Assembly: GCA_030407085.1 (NCBI GenBank)
Contig: CM059586.1
Location: 105,599,501-105,663,500 of the forward strand
From: Trichopria drosophilae
Lineage: Eukaryota > Arthropoda > Insecta > Hymenoptera > Diapriidae
Direction: 5' to 3'
Length of the DNA: 64,000 bases
The position numbers and the translations under genes were made by a program. A model generated the notes under the pieces. The model was not told the DNA's origin. It was given only the letters and a program-made list of their open reading frames with translations, and made no database searches. Position 1 is the stretch's first letter, and the number at the start of each line of letters is the position of its first letter. This document shows positions 12,331 to 24,400 of the stretch, one piece after another.

Positions 12331-12664
12331 CTAAGGAAATTGAAATATTCGACGTAATTTATTTAAAATGTATAAATCACCTCAAATTTGGTGTCACTTA
12401 TTTCTTCACATAACAGATGAAAAAAATTGCTTTCAACTGCAATCATAGTTGCTACTTTTCAGGAAATACTTTTTAAAAGTTCTATTCCCGCATCAGTTTT
12501 TGTGTAATTTGAATGGTGAAAATCTAAATAGTTAAAATCTGGTTACTTGTCAAATCTCTAAGAATTCTTGTTGTCAACAATTTATGAACATATCTAGTTA
12601 GTTTGTGTATAAGAATACAAAATTATTTTTGAAAAGTTAAACTCGTTGTGTCTATTCTACTCAA

Positions 12665-12938
12665 TTAACTATTTAACTATTAGTGCCTGATACTTTTTTC
12701 CTTCATTTTCAATCAACTATTTGATATAAAAATTAAAGTTGAAAAAAATTGATAAGAAAGTGTCGTTGTATATTCGAGGTCGCTCTTCCAATATGGAAAT
12801 TAATAATTCCTGACGGGTGAAACTCAATTTTGACCTTGGAATCTTGAAAACAAACCAATTTTTTTAAACTTTGATTTCCATACAAATTACTTGTTTGATA
12901 TAGAGAAAAAAGTGTCGTTTCAGGAGTTAATGAGTTAA
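12665..12938. mobile_element. TTAA-flanked TIR element, piggyBac-like, non-autonomous
   Basis: 274 bp bounded by TTAA at both ends. Inward reads are TTAACTATTTAACTATTAGT (left) and TTAACTCATTAACTCCTGAA (right), followed on both sides by a CTTTTTTC(C/T)-type run. Same terminal style as the elements at 3.97 and 19.47 kb. Confidence 0.6.
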
Positions 12939-12939
12939 T

Positions 12940-15420
12940 ATAAAAGTAACTTCAAATTAACACCAATTAACATTTTATCGAGAATTTTTTATACAGGCAT
13001 AGGATAAACGTTTATAGAAGGCAGCAGCTATTTTGTGATCCTAGTATATTTAACCTAACAGAAAAACATGCTTAATAAAAATGATAAAACTGTACAAATT
13101 TTAATGATAAAAATATATATAAAATTGTACAAAAATTGAAACAAATTTTGGACAAGGAATAAAAGACAGAGAGGCGTAATGTAAGTTACCTTCTCTTGCG
13201 GCACGTTGGGAAAGGCCATAACTAACTAGAATCTTATAAAAAAAATTATTTGTCGCATTATCTTTTAAATTTACTCATGTTTCATTACACTGCACTGTAT
13301 ATATTTTTATCTATAATTTGTAATTTAAAGAAATGTTGCAAAGATAATAGTCACAAGCCAGTATAACTTATAAACATAAAGTAAATATTTTCATAAACAA
13401 GAATTTACATATTTTTAAGTTTCATGCATTGAGTTGTTTCACAGTAAGAACAAGTGATATTGACAACTAAACTAAACAATTATCTAGTCATCAGATAATA
13501 TTTTTTTATATTCGGAATATCATTTTGCAAACAACGTCGAACATTTTTCCAAAACAAATTTACTCATGTCTAGAAAATTGATTTGCAGTTTAACGACTAT
13601 TTTAATTGATCTAAAATTAAACCAATATCTTTTACGGTACTTAAGAATGGAACATATTTCTTTATATAAACGTATAGTTTAACACGAATAGGCGAGTAAC
13701 AGCAGCATTCAACATGTCATTTTCATCAAAGAAAAAAATGAAATTAATATTTTTTAATTTTGGTCTAATTTCCTGAAATTCGAGCTATGGATCACTGTGC
13801 GTTTGCTCGGCCAACATCCCATATTCATTTATGTTAACTATAAAGCCATCATAACAAATAATTATTGCTACAAAAAAAACATTTTGCCTGCACGTTATAT
13901 CGTAAATAGTACTTTTTAAGAGAAATACTTCCCGATAACTCAAAGTTCTTCTCGTTCCCATCAAACTCCAGTAAGTTATTGTTGATCTTGTCAATATTTG
14001 ACCAAAGATATCGGGAGTAGAATACGAAGGGTAGCTAATGAAGTTTAGGGAATCATTAACGATGCCCCATCTTGATTCATCGAAACTTACCTATTTTGTT
14101 AAAAACACAAATTTTAACTTTCGGCTTTTTAATTATAATGTAACTTTCAATTAGCAACAAAAAGTAATATGACTGCTATTACTAATATCGTATATATCAA
14201 CACATAGTTAGATATTTTGCCCATTTTAAACTCCTGTGCATATAGTTCAAAAGATAATATTCCTACAGTTGATAAATAACAATAAATGTTACGGAAAATA
14301 AAATTAGTTATTTTGTCTGAAGTAAAAAGAATTTTATAATTGAAATCCATATTTTACTAAATTTAACGACGAGTTATTGACTTAAATAAACATACAACGT
14401 AAACAGATTTACGTAAAAGCAATAGGAGTTGATTCCACTACTGTAGGTTAAGCGTACCGAATGGTGATTAAATTTATCTGATATACTTTTATTTCTTTAG
14501 TGAACCCCACATTATTGCTCCAGCATCATACATTTTACATTAATAAAAATGCAAAAAATGCAAACTCTTTAATTTTTGTATGCCTATACTTACTATAAAT
14601 CTATTCTTACAATCATAGTAAAAATATGTGTATATCAATAATTAGGCATACTAAACTCTCCAGTCTCCAATAAAGTAAATAATTTTATATTTATGTAATA
14701 CGGTCATATTCTAGTCGCTAGTTTAGTGTTCATCAATCGTTAATCTGAGCTCAGATTCGTAACCGGCGACGCCATAAAACCCAGAGTGTCCAGATTAAGT
14801 TTAAAAGTTTCATAAATAATTTTGTTATTAATTGCCAATGAATCGACAATGACTAATAAAATATTATTTGAGAAACTGAATGGCTATGTTGAATCCAAGT
14901 TTTAATATAACAGGTATTAATATAGGATTTTATTTTGCTTAAAACAATTATGAGTTGGGATCAATTAAGAGTGAAAAGTCACTAAATTTATGTTTTAATC
15001 GATGGAGTTCATTTCCAACGTTTATTTAATGCCTTGCATGACTCTCCAATTTATACAAACATTCAAATTGAAAGAAAACTGAGGGGAATGGTATAAAGGG
15101 GTGATTCATTCCAGGGAAAAGCAGTTTACGGCTCATAAGTTATCTATTAGTTGGTTTACATGCAATTTCGTGACGATTTATGATAATCCTGTTATTTTGG
15201 AAATTTCTTAATCATGAAGAAATTGCACAATATTGGTTTGTATTACTTATATTTATATTTTCTATAATCTGAGATGTGAATACTTTTCTAAAACAGTCTT
15301 ATAATTTGTGGCTTTCAGACTATTTTTTTTAAACGTTTTGGAAATAAAAAAAGAGAATACTTATTCAAGTCAAACTGATGTTTTTATTTTCCAACGATAT
15401 TTTCTGAAAATATTTTTTCT
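12940..15420. other. No recognisable gene or element
   Basis: AT-rich throughout. AATCTGAGCTCAGATT at 14741 is a small perfect palindrome in a slightly GC-richer patch (14700-14800). The minus-strand frame 14147-14350 ends in a hydrophobic stretch but is otherwise unremarkable. Confidence 0.5.
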
Positions 15421-15429
15421 TATTTGTAG

Positions 15430-15670
15430 GAAGCTTTGAGAACATAAAATACGTGATACGCAGGTAGTTGAATTCATAATTCGTCCGGCTGTCACTTACA
15501 AAATGTTCCACGTAATGTAGTTCCTGCGGAAGACACGATTCCAAGGCCTCGGAGTAATGAGCCCTGCAGGGTTTAATCGAAAAACAAAAGTTGGCACTCA
15601 TCACGGCCAGCCGGAACTTTTCCTACATCCAGTATTTGAGCGCGTTCGTTAAGAAACGCTTCAGATTTAA
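15430..15670. other. GC-richer island without coding signal
   Basis: About 240 bp of mixed composition (CCTGCGGAAGACACG, GAGCCCTGCAGGG, GGCCAGCCGGAACT). A 79-codon minus-strand frame covers part of it but has an A/T-rich low-complexity tail. Candidate conserved non-coding element. Confidence 0.3.
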
Positions 15671-16465
15671 AGCTTTTCTACATTTTTAAACGACACTTGT
15701 TAGGAAAGCTTGAAATATTAATGAGAACATTTTTTCATATTCTTATTGTGGCGTAAATGATGTAAAAAAATATTAAAAAATACTGAAAATGTTTTTCTTG
15801 TTTCAGTAGACCCAGATTTATTATAAATTATGAATACTTATTAAAAGAATTTATTATGACGTTTGAAATCCTCGCCTTCTAGCATATGTTTTCTTCAAGA
15901 TTAGAAGAAATTCTATCAAACTCTTCTATTAAAAATTAATGTTTTACTACGATTAAAAGAAGGTCTTTACCATTTTAATTTTTAGATGATTTTCAATCCA
16001 GAAATTCGCGTTTGGTTGAAAGAGTTTGTGTTTAACAAACTGATTTACATGTTAGAATAATAAGATATCTTCGTCTTTTATGAAACAGAGAAATATGGCT
16101 GTCCCTATACGTAAAATATAGTCTTTTGCGCGATATAAGAATTTTATTGTGGGTGAAAGATATTTTACTGAGTGTAAATGAATGATTGTATGAATTTATA
16201 GATTTTTAAAATACAAGTATTTCTTATGTAACGCAAGAAAATCGGTCTCACAATTGCGACGTCAAGAATAATTATTGGAATCAAGCAAATAGCACGCTTT
16301 ATTCCATCAATATACCTGGAATATTCCTTTGGAACATTGGGAATATTCCAAAGTAATATTCCATCTATAATCCAAATGTTGAAATTTACTACGTTTGGAA
16401 TATTTCTGGAACATTAAAATAAACATTTTTGGTACCATTCAAATTAGATATTAAAAAAAAATATA

Positions 16466-16535
16466 TCCAGAGTGGGACTCGAACCCTACGCCGCTGCATA
16501 GAAACCCATGTTCAGAATCACTCAGCCACACATCC
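16466..16535 (-). repeat. tRNA-like sequence, left arm of 16.3-kb palindrome
   Basis: On the minus strand it reads GTGGCTGAGTGATTCTGA (A-box-like) and, 30 bases on, GGGTTCGAGTCCCACTC (B box GGTTCGAGTCC with a plausible T-stem). The spacing fits a tRNA-derived sequence of Ser/Leu type, but the acceptor stem and anticodon arm do not fold cleanly, so it is a tRNA-derived repeat rather than a working tRNA. An AT-rich run follows the 3' end. Confidence 0.6.
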
Positions 16536-16878
16536 TGTTGAAATAATTTACAAGCATAAGCAACATCAGTTACCGCGATTTAATTAAACAAAAAGTTCAT
16601 GCTTATAAAGTGAAAAATGAATTAGGCGTTAATATGCATAGCAAATAGAAGCGCTATAAAACTTAAGAAAATTTTTCAAGAAGATAGTTTTGACAATCGG
16701 CGGACATGATCGCAATATTTCAATATTCTAACCTCACTCGTTGACAATAAGTTAATAGCGCTTCTATTCGATATGCATATTAACGCCTAATTCGCTGAAA
16801 CACTTTATAGATATGAACCTTTTCTTTTATTGAATCGCGATAAATGATATTGCTTATGTTTGCAAATTATTTCAACAG

Positions 16879-16948
16879 GATATGTTTTCTAAGTGGTTCT
16901 GAGCATGGGTTTCTATGCAGCGGCCTAAGGTTCGAGTCCCACTCGGGA
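16879..16948 (+). repeat. tRNA-like sequence, right arm of 16.3-kb palindrome
   Basis: Inverted partner of the left-arm copy: AAGTGGTTCTGAGCATGGGT then GGTTCGAGTCCCACTCGGGA. The A-box region has changed (TGTTTTCTAAGTGG), while the B box is intact. The 3' side is followed by a T-rich run that would terminate RNA polymerase III. Confidence 0.6.
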
Positions 16949-17370
16949 TATATATTTTTTTAAATTTATTTAATTTTAATGGAACCAATAACATTAATGT
17001 TCCTGCAATATTCCACAGTAATATTCCGATCGTAGGACATTTCAACATTCCTGGAATATTCCTGGAATATTACTTTGGAATATTCACAATGTAGGTAATT
17101 AGATTCACCTACTTGTAAAACACTATTTTTACGTGTAATCTTAAATTTTCGTGCATGATTTGAGGTTATCCTAACGCATATTAATATACGAATTCATACA
17201 TAGTCTTACGCAGTAGTAGTGTCCGCTATTTGTTAAGAGAAAATTTTTTTTTAATGTTTTTTTTTGTTAAAATTTTCCACTCTAAATTCACCCATGTGTA
17301 TAAGTTGTATATTTTTTAATTAATAACAAATTAAGTGAAAAATAAATTAAACAAATTATTGGACCCAAAA

Positions 17371-17970
17371 ATTGCAGGTGTTTAAAGCTCTACAACTTTT
17401 CATCTCTAACAATTGAGAACAACAGAGAACAATGTCAGAGAAGAGAAATCACAGTAATAGACATTTTTTCCTTCTTTTGTCGGTTCAAACATGAGAAGTT
17501 ATTCTATTGTCAAATTTTTCTATTCACTGTTTGCCAGGCAACACAAAGGTAATGGTAACAAAGTTGTCAATCCTGTCAAAGCATGCTTTAGTAAATAATT
17601 TCTGATTATAGCAAATACATGAGGATTTTAAAAACAATTATTTGGACATTGAAATTTCCGTTACTCCTACAGTTCATTGGATTTTTGTATATGTTAGAGA
17701 ATTATACAAACTTCACTTGTTGGAAGCTGTTTTAAAGGTCTTCATATTTAAAATTAAATAATGACAAATTTGTTAAAATTTAAATGTATATGTGACAATT
17801 ACTTGTAAAATTAAGGTTTGGTTATTTATATAATATTGCAACAAGTTAGAACCGACATAAGATGAAAAAATGCCTATTTTTGTGGTTACTCTACTCTAAC
17901 TTTTTTTCTCAATGGTGACAGAAATTGTATATATTAGAAAGTTGTAGAGCTTCAAATGATTACCACAATT
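17371..17970. repeat. Decayed inverted-repeat element
   Basis: Left ATTGCAGGTGTTTAAAGCTC...TACAACTTT and right AAAGTTGTAGAGCTTCAAAT pair, as do GACATTTTTTCC...TTGTCGGTTC and its counterpart near 17.85 kb (GAACCGACATAAGATG). Arms are about 130-160 bp with clear decay. It lies 280 bp from the end of the preceding palindrome. Confidence 0.5.
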
Positions 17971-18744
17971 TTCATTCATTATTAGTTTTGTATCGACAAA
18001 ATTGGAGTTCAGGAGAGCCTTGCAAAGTTGCAACTATGGTAGACTATTAAAAAAATCGATTTTTAAAAAAGAGCTCTAACGATTATTTTGATTTTTGATG
18101 CAATGTACTCACAGTATTGAACTGAAAAAGAAAATCCCATTTAGGTGGACTATTTATTTACCCGTGCTTCAAGCCCACCGTAGGGTATTATATCTAAATA
18201 CGCAGGTATTTTAAATTACGCTATAAAATACAACAAAAAATATTGTACGTCAAATTATTACATAACAAAAATATTACAAAATAATGTCATAATAATACAA
18301 ATTATAAAATTATATACATCACAAAATACCAATTTCATGCATCACTTGAATTATTTGTTGTGCCTGGTATTATAGTGATTATTGGGGGTTACCATCCGTT
18401 TGTTTACCTGTATAAAGCTATTATAAAGCTTCCAATTTAGTCAGGTTACGTTAGGTTAGGTATTGTCACGTGTTCATTAATTAATGGTTAATGAGTAAGG
18501 GTACGATATTGTAATTAGATCAATAAAAACGTGTTTGAATTCCTGGAGTTTAATGTTTAATATTTTATTTATTTATTCGTTTCGTATTCAATAATATTTT
18601 TACCGTTATATTTGGACATATGACATTTATACATTTAACCATCACGGGTACTTTCTAAATAATATCCAATTTCGATAATCTATTATATTTCTCTTTAATG
18701 TTTCTATTAAAATAGCAATCCTTTGTCTCTTTTTCTAGATAATA

Positions 18745-18812
18745 TCTATAGTCGCGTGTATAACAAGCGCGCATTGCGAGTTCGAATCTTGCCAGGGTAC
18801 ATAAGTTTTTAA
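18745..18812 (+). repeat. Possible lone tRNA-like fragment
   Basis: GCGAGTTCGAATCTTGCC is B-box-like and is followed by a run of T and TTTTTAATTTATTTGC, which also follows the tRNA-like copy at 30.97 kb. No convincing A box. May be a single-arm relative of the palindromes. Confidence 0.35.
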
Positions 18813-19464
18813 TTTATTTGCAAATGTGAAAATTATTAATTTGTATATATAATTAATTTATTTTATCTATAATATTTACTAAATAAATATTCATGAAGTT
18901 AAGATATGGTGATTTTTAAATTTTAAAAATAATTTACAAAATTTGTTTAAACATGAAACAATTACAGTATTATTTTAATTTCTAATAAACACCATGTTTT
19001 TAGTGATACCTTAGTAAAAGCGGGAATCAGTTTTCATTACCCTTTCAGAATTTTGCCGATCAAAAACTTTTTTGCGTTTTTCGCCTTCGACGAAGCCATC
19101 TGTCCCGCAAGAAATGATTGTCTTACTAATGATGAACCTTGGTCTACTTTAGGCGTTTAATGAATAGGGCATATTTCTGCTATCTATTTAGGGCGTACTA
19201 CGTTCCAATTCTGAAACACGGAATTCTTTCCGTGAGGGAAGCTATCGAACTTAACCTCCATTTACTTTCGAACTGCAATCAATAAAACAGAACTAATTGA
19301 TCTGTCTGACCATAATTGAGATGTTCCACTGATATCTATATTTCTTTTCGAAGAAATGAACCTATCAGCTCAGTATTGTCAGAATTTAGTATTCTATAAA
19401 GGCCGGCTCTTCAGACTGTTTTGGTTCAATGACATTGTTATGTACATTTATTGAATTTTTTTAA

Positions 19465-20400
19465 TTAACCGTTTAACGCCCAGATGTACAACGCGTTTTC
19501 ATGAAGTTTGACACTATAGTTTAGCATTTAAACTCCAAAATAATAATTTATCACTAGCTGCTTCTTATTGGCGAAGATCGGCTCTTTTCAATGATGCATG
19601 TCATTTTTCAAATGTAGAAATAAAAAGTTATGTAAAAGAGCATGACATTTTCTGATTTTATTTTTAATTTATCAAATTTTATTATGGGTATTGGTAAATG
19701 TTGTGTCAAAAATTGAATTGTTATTAGCTAGGGATATTTCGCAAAGTATACATTCTAAACGGCGGACACAAAATTGTGATAAAAGTGTAATTTCAGCTCA
19801 ATGGGTATTTATGAAACTGGTATTCAAATGGTTTTGAGATTGCTAATTAATATCAGTTTCAGTTTCTAAATACTCAAAATAGTGGATAGAATGTGATCAT
19901 CAACGACAACAAAATTTACAATATGTTAATTTTCAAGTAAATCCGGGAGTTTTTGTTCGGCATATTCGAGCGGTCATTTTTTTTTGTTTTCAACAAACGA
20001 CTTCAGATTCCTAATCAACGCATTCAATCACGTGTGTCTGTTCTTTAAGGTTTTTAAAAATTCATTGAGTTTTGCAATTTTAAACATACGGTTAGGATAT
20101 TACGCATTTTCGTCCGCCATTTTGAATTTTGCTTTCCGGAATACGACTATCTGATCGCATATACATTTTTTACCCGATATCTATAGTTTTTAGAGGTACG
20201 TTATTGACATTACCAATAATAAAATTGGATGTGGAACACGTATAACTTTGTTAGTTCAGAATTTGAAAATGGTTGATATACACCATGGATGTGCCAATAA
20301 GAAATTATTAGTGTCATATTTTTGTCATAGAGTTGAAATGCTAAACCATAGTGTAAAACTTCTTAATAAAATATTGTACATTTGGGTGTTAAATGGTTAA
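19465..20400. mobile_element. TTAA-flanked TIR element, piggyBac-like, 936 bp
   Basis: Terminal inverted repeats over 100 bp long: TTAACCGTTTAACGCCCAGA on the left and TTAACCATTTAACACCCAAA on the right (reverse complement), with shared inner blocks such as ACACTAT(A/G)GTTTAGCATTT and TTCTTATTGGC. No transposase frame in the 700-bp interior. TTAA ends suggest piggyBac mobilisation. The best preserved of the three such elements in the window. Confidence 0.72.
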
Positions 20401-22440
20401 TCAGTTTTAACCTCAGGAGGGAAAAATGTTCATAAAGGTGAAGTAAAACAAACCATGTACAAAAATTATATAACAAATAGAATATTGTACAAATTTTCAA
20501 TTTGGATTATTTAATAAGTATACTTGATGTTGCAAGAAGATTTTTTAAAATTGGAATTTACGTAGAAGACGAACATTTTGAGTATCCCACACTGCTAGTC
20601 AAAATCAGGAACACATTGGAATTTTTATTTGATTTATTCGGTACTAAGTAAGTATGACAACGTTCTTCACCCAATTGAAGTTGTTTAAACCATTTTGATT
20701 TCTTCCAATTTACGCATGTGACCTATACTCGAAGTACAACGTTGCCAATCGTAAATAATGACTGCTGATCACAAAGAAATAAAGACATACAATGACTATT
20801 TAAAGTAATTAACTTTGCCTCTCATAGTTACTGCGTGAGTCTTTTTTAGAGTGCGATGGTACGTATTCAACTTTTATTTGAATAAATTTAAATAATATCT
20901 TCTTGTCAATTCTTTAAAGTTCTAAAAAGTACAGTTTCTCATAAGACACTATGTTAAATATGAGAAAATAAAATTACTCATAACTCATACAGCCTTCTAA
21001 AATGTTAACGGCTTATTGCGTACACTTATATGACGAAGTATACCAAAATTGATCAAAATCTGTTCGAAAATTACATTATCGAGAGAACTCCCTTAAATCT
21101 TGTATTCGTAGTGCCAATTTGGAAAATAAATAAAATAAACGAATCAAGGAAACATTCAAATTATAAAAATTAACTCGATACCTAATAATATTATCGTAGT
21201 GACTTTTTAAAGTAAATTTTTATTATAAAACCCAAGGGTTAGAAGAACATTTGCAACAGTTAATAAAAGAGTAATTTCTGTTATGGCCATATGCTATGGT
21301 ATCATGGATGTTTTTTGAAAAATGTAGATGAGTACTATATTCTGTACTAAATTTAATAACTTTATTAAATGTTGTAAATTATTGGGTTCAATTGTAATTC
21401 GAAAAGAGTAACAAGAAAATACAAAAATAATGGTGAGAATACTTGAATAAAAAGAAATTAAAGATTTTTAACTATAAACTACATTACTTTAACTATATTA
21501 ATTCCCTAAAACGATTATCATTAAACTGTTACTGATGTCTACAAAGTTAAGTACAGATTATAAATAGCAAAATAAGTTTAATTAAAAACTGTAATGGTAA
21601 ACATTCCCAGAACCCTAAGACAGGCATAATTAATTTTCTTGGAAACTACAGAGTTTTGAAACAATTTCCTTAAAGCAAACCGTCTAAGAATTCGTTAAAG
21701 AATACTCTCAATATTTTTCAGATTTTTCAGATGACTTTTTTCAAAATTTCGAGTTTTTCAAAAATAAAAAATTGTGACAATAAATTCTGAAAAAATTCGA
21801 GGGTATTCTTCAACTTATTCTAGAACATAATTGTTCTTAAAAAATTGTCTCTGAAGTCCATAGTTTTCAAGAAAGAAAATGGTTAAATTTTGAAAAGGAA
21901 TTTGGAAATGCAGTGGCCATTTTGAATCTAATATCGAAAATTTCAAATATATACAAGTGTATATTTGATGTACAACTATCGAGTGCATCGTTGCAGTGCA
22001 TTTTAGCTCACTCAGAGTAAGATATTGTATCGAAAACTCGATATTTAAACAAAAATGCGTCCGGAAAAAATCACGTTTTTCTACTATATGTCAAAAGCAT
22101 ATATAAATTTCAATTTGTTTTTAATTTTCTTACAAACATTCGAAAAAGCGGCCTAGAAAATGATGGAAATCTGGTTTTTGTTTTTTCGAAATTTATTTCA
22201 TATTGAAAATAAGAGTTGAAGTTGCAGTAAACTTTCTGTGCATTTGGGCGGTAATGGGATAAATTGTGTAATCACCATAGTCTTGTAAACATTACTTTGC
22301 AATGGTTAATAAACATGAATTTCGCGAACACCAATTACAATTGTAGATAATGCAAAGTAAAAAGCGGTCGTTTGTTGAATAAAATTACTGTAAATTAATT
22401 TCGCGTAATAATTACTATGTAAATAAAAGACAATGAAAGG
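20401..22440. other. No recognisable gene; possible old repeat at 21.66-22.26 kb
   Basis: 21660-22260 has the character of a decayed DNA element (GTGGCCATTTTGAATC, and TTATCCCATTACCGCCCAAA at 22242-22261 in reverse), but no partner end was found. The remainder is AT-rich and featureless. Confidence 0.4.
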
Positions 22441-22710
22441 AAGATCCGTAAAGCTTGCGGCAATTACTTTTCAGAATTCCATGCAATGTTGAATATTTCG
22501 TATACATTCGAAGCGCTTGGATTACGAGGAATTATGTGAGGAAGCCTAGAATATTTCGACCATGCAACGTCCAGCACGGAATGTCATGTTTTATCCGAGA
22601 CTAGCCATTGCTGTCTGTGGCTTTTCAACTTGAAAACCGCATTTGATGCAAACACTTCGACTGAATGCCCATTAAAATTCGAAGATCTAACTGTTACTGC
22701 AATTTTAGTG
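22440..22710. other. GC-richer island without coding signal
   Basis: Mixed-composition stretch (ACCATGCAACGTCCAGCACG, GCCATTGCTGTCTGTGG) with stops in all frames. Candidate regulatory or conserved non-coding DNA. Confidence 0.3.
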
Positions 22711-23019
22711 AAAGTGATTCTTAAGTTGCGAAATATGAGTATGTAATTTCACGTGCGTTTTTCAATAAAATATGATTCGGTATCTTTTATATATTCTAAA
22801 AATAACATTAGATTCCACCGCAATTGCGGTTTGGATTTTCAGCCTTGTATTTTTGTAATAAAGAGTACAAAAATTATTGGATGCTATTTAGAATAGGAGA
22901 CCTATAGATATGTTTTCCCTAAATCTCGATGTACAAAAGTGCCAATGACCACTGCATATTAATGTGCTCCTTCTCTGTAAATTTCTTAGACTGAAAATTC
23001 GCTCTTTATGTAGTGAAAA

Positions 23020-23100
23020 TTAAGCCCCTATAGTTGAGTGAATTCTCACTTTTTAAGAGTGAATTTTTACTCCCGACAGAGTGAGTTTAGAGAGTTATTT
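23020..23100. repeat. Short palindrome cluster (word GAGTGAATT/AATTCACTC)
   Basis: GAGTGAATTCTCACTTTTTA is followed by AAGAGTGAATTTTTACTC and GAGTGAGTTTAGAGAG. The last, in reverse, gives CTCTCTAAACTCACTC, similar to the CTCTAAATTTGAAT lead-in of the arrays near 10.1 and 11.3 kb. Confidence 0.45.
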
Positions 23101-23109
23101 TTGTAAATT

Positions 23110-24400
23110 GTATTTACAGATAAATTTTTACTGTCATTCAATTATATGTTAACCCTTGAAACTTGGTACACTGGGGTCACTAGGGCTCCTGTGAAACGGG
23201 ACAACAAAAAACATATCTTCTTTTTTGTTCAAAATAATTTTTTCTTACAGAATTTGCCCTAAAAGAATATTGTACCAAAGGATTTTGCAAAAAAATTTTG
23301 TATTGTTTATATTAACAATTTAATTTTTTTAACCATTTTATTTCAAAATCGAATATCTCGAAAACTACTTGATCAATCTTAACAAATCAGAATGGATTTT
23401 CTTTGTTATAAAGTCCAATATCGAATACAATTTTTCCCATATAAATATATTGTTATTTACATTGTTTAAAATGTGATTGTTTACAAACAAATAATAACAA
23501 ATAGGGTTCTACATCGAATTACAACTTGAAAAAGATCTACATATTCTTAGAACAATTCCGAAATATACCCCATTTAGACAAAAATTACGCGCGTGTATTA
23601 ATAGATTTATTTAAATATTCACGCGGATTGAGTGACTTTCGCGTGCTGCTGCTGGCGCATGCCGCGTTTTGTAGCGCTGTTTCAATTCATTATGGGGACA
23701 ATATTTTCTAGCAAGTTAAAAAATATATTATATAATGCAATTCATGTACTAACATAATTAAATCTTTATTAAATAAATAATTTTAAAATTATTTTATAAT
23801 AGCACATTTCTCGAAAGTTGAAATAGGCGAAAATTGTTTGCAATGATTGTTTTCCATCATCAGTCGATTTAAATGAATGGTAGTTGCAAGTGTTTTTAAT
23901 TGTAAGTGCTTTTTCTACAAACAGCTCTTAAAGCCTCATATTCTGCATTATAAGCCGCGGTTGTAGTAAAAGCGAAAGAAATATTTAAAAAAAAACTTTC
24001 TACCCAATTAAAAAAATCTGTCGGCGTTGTTATTTGATTATTTACAGTTTTATTGTGGAAGCATAATAATTTTGTAATCATTTCCGAATGTATGAAACAC
24101 GAAACAACTGCGGTAAATGTATGTAACAAAATAATGATTCAACCTTTATGGAAAAATCATGGAAAAGAACATGTAAAATCCGTGATATTTTTTTCTGATG
24201 ATGCATCTTTGCAATATATGAAGAAGATCAATTTTATAAATCTTATAAAAATTAAAGAAATCGAGGAATATTGATGAGGGGTGGAGTGGAATTTTTTTGC
24301 TAAAGGTGCATGCGACTAAATCGAAGGAACTGTGAAAAGACATGCGTACAAAGCGAGTTTACAACGACCTGCATATAATCAGATTTTATTTCATTTATGT
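23110..24400. other. No recognised gene; small GC-rich patch at 23.58-23.70 kb
   Basis: 23585-23685 holds GCGTGCTGCTGCTGGCGCAT and GCCGCGTTTTGTAGCGCTG in otherwise AT-rich DNA. At 23455-23510 TTGTTATTTAC and its reverse AATAATAACAA surround GTTTACAAAC. No credible reading frame. Confidence 0.4.

Larger units (their letters stand above)
16335..17091. mobile_element. Large palindrome with a tRNA-like sequence in each arm (word GGAATATTCC)
   Basis: About 757 bp folding into a single hairpin: left arm 16335 to about 16670, right arm about 16745 to 17091, loop about 75 bp. Outermost match is CATTGNGAATATTCCAAAGT. The outer 100 bp of each arm are dense in the self-complementary word GGAATATTCC and variants (for example 16349, 16361, 16397, 17052, 17062, 17075). 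Inside each arm lies a tRNA-like segment, then an A/T run, then shared unique sequence including GAATTAGGCGTTAATATGCA. No coding. Flanking duplication not evident. Confidence 0.85.

Noticed and set aside
16466..16535. Functional tRNA gene
   Set aside because: A and B boxes are recognisable but no clean acceptor stem or anticodon arm; better explained as tRNA-derived repeat.
18440..18470. GTTAGGTTAGG-like string suggesting insect telomere repeat
   Set aside because: Only about two TTAGG-like units, interstitial, no array; likewise TAACCTAA near 46092.
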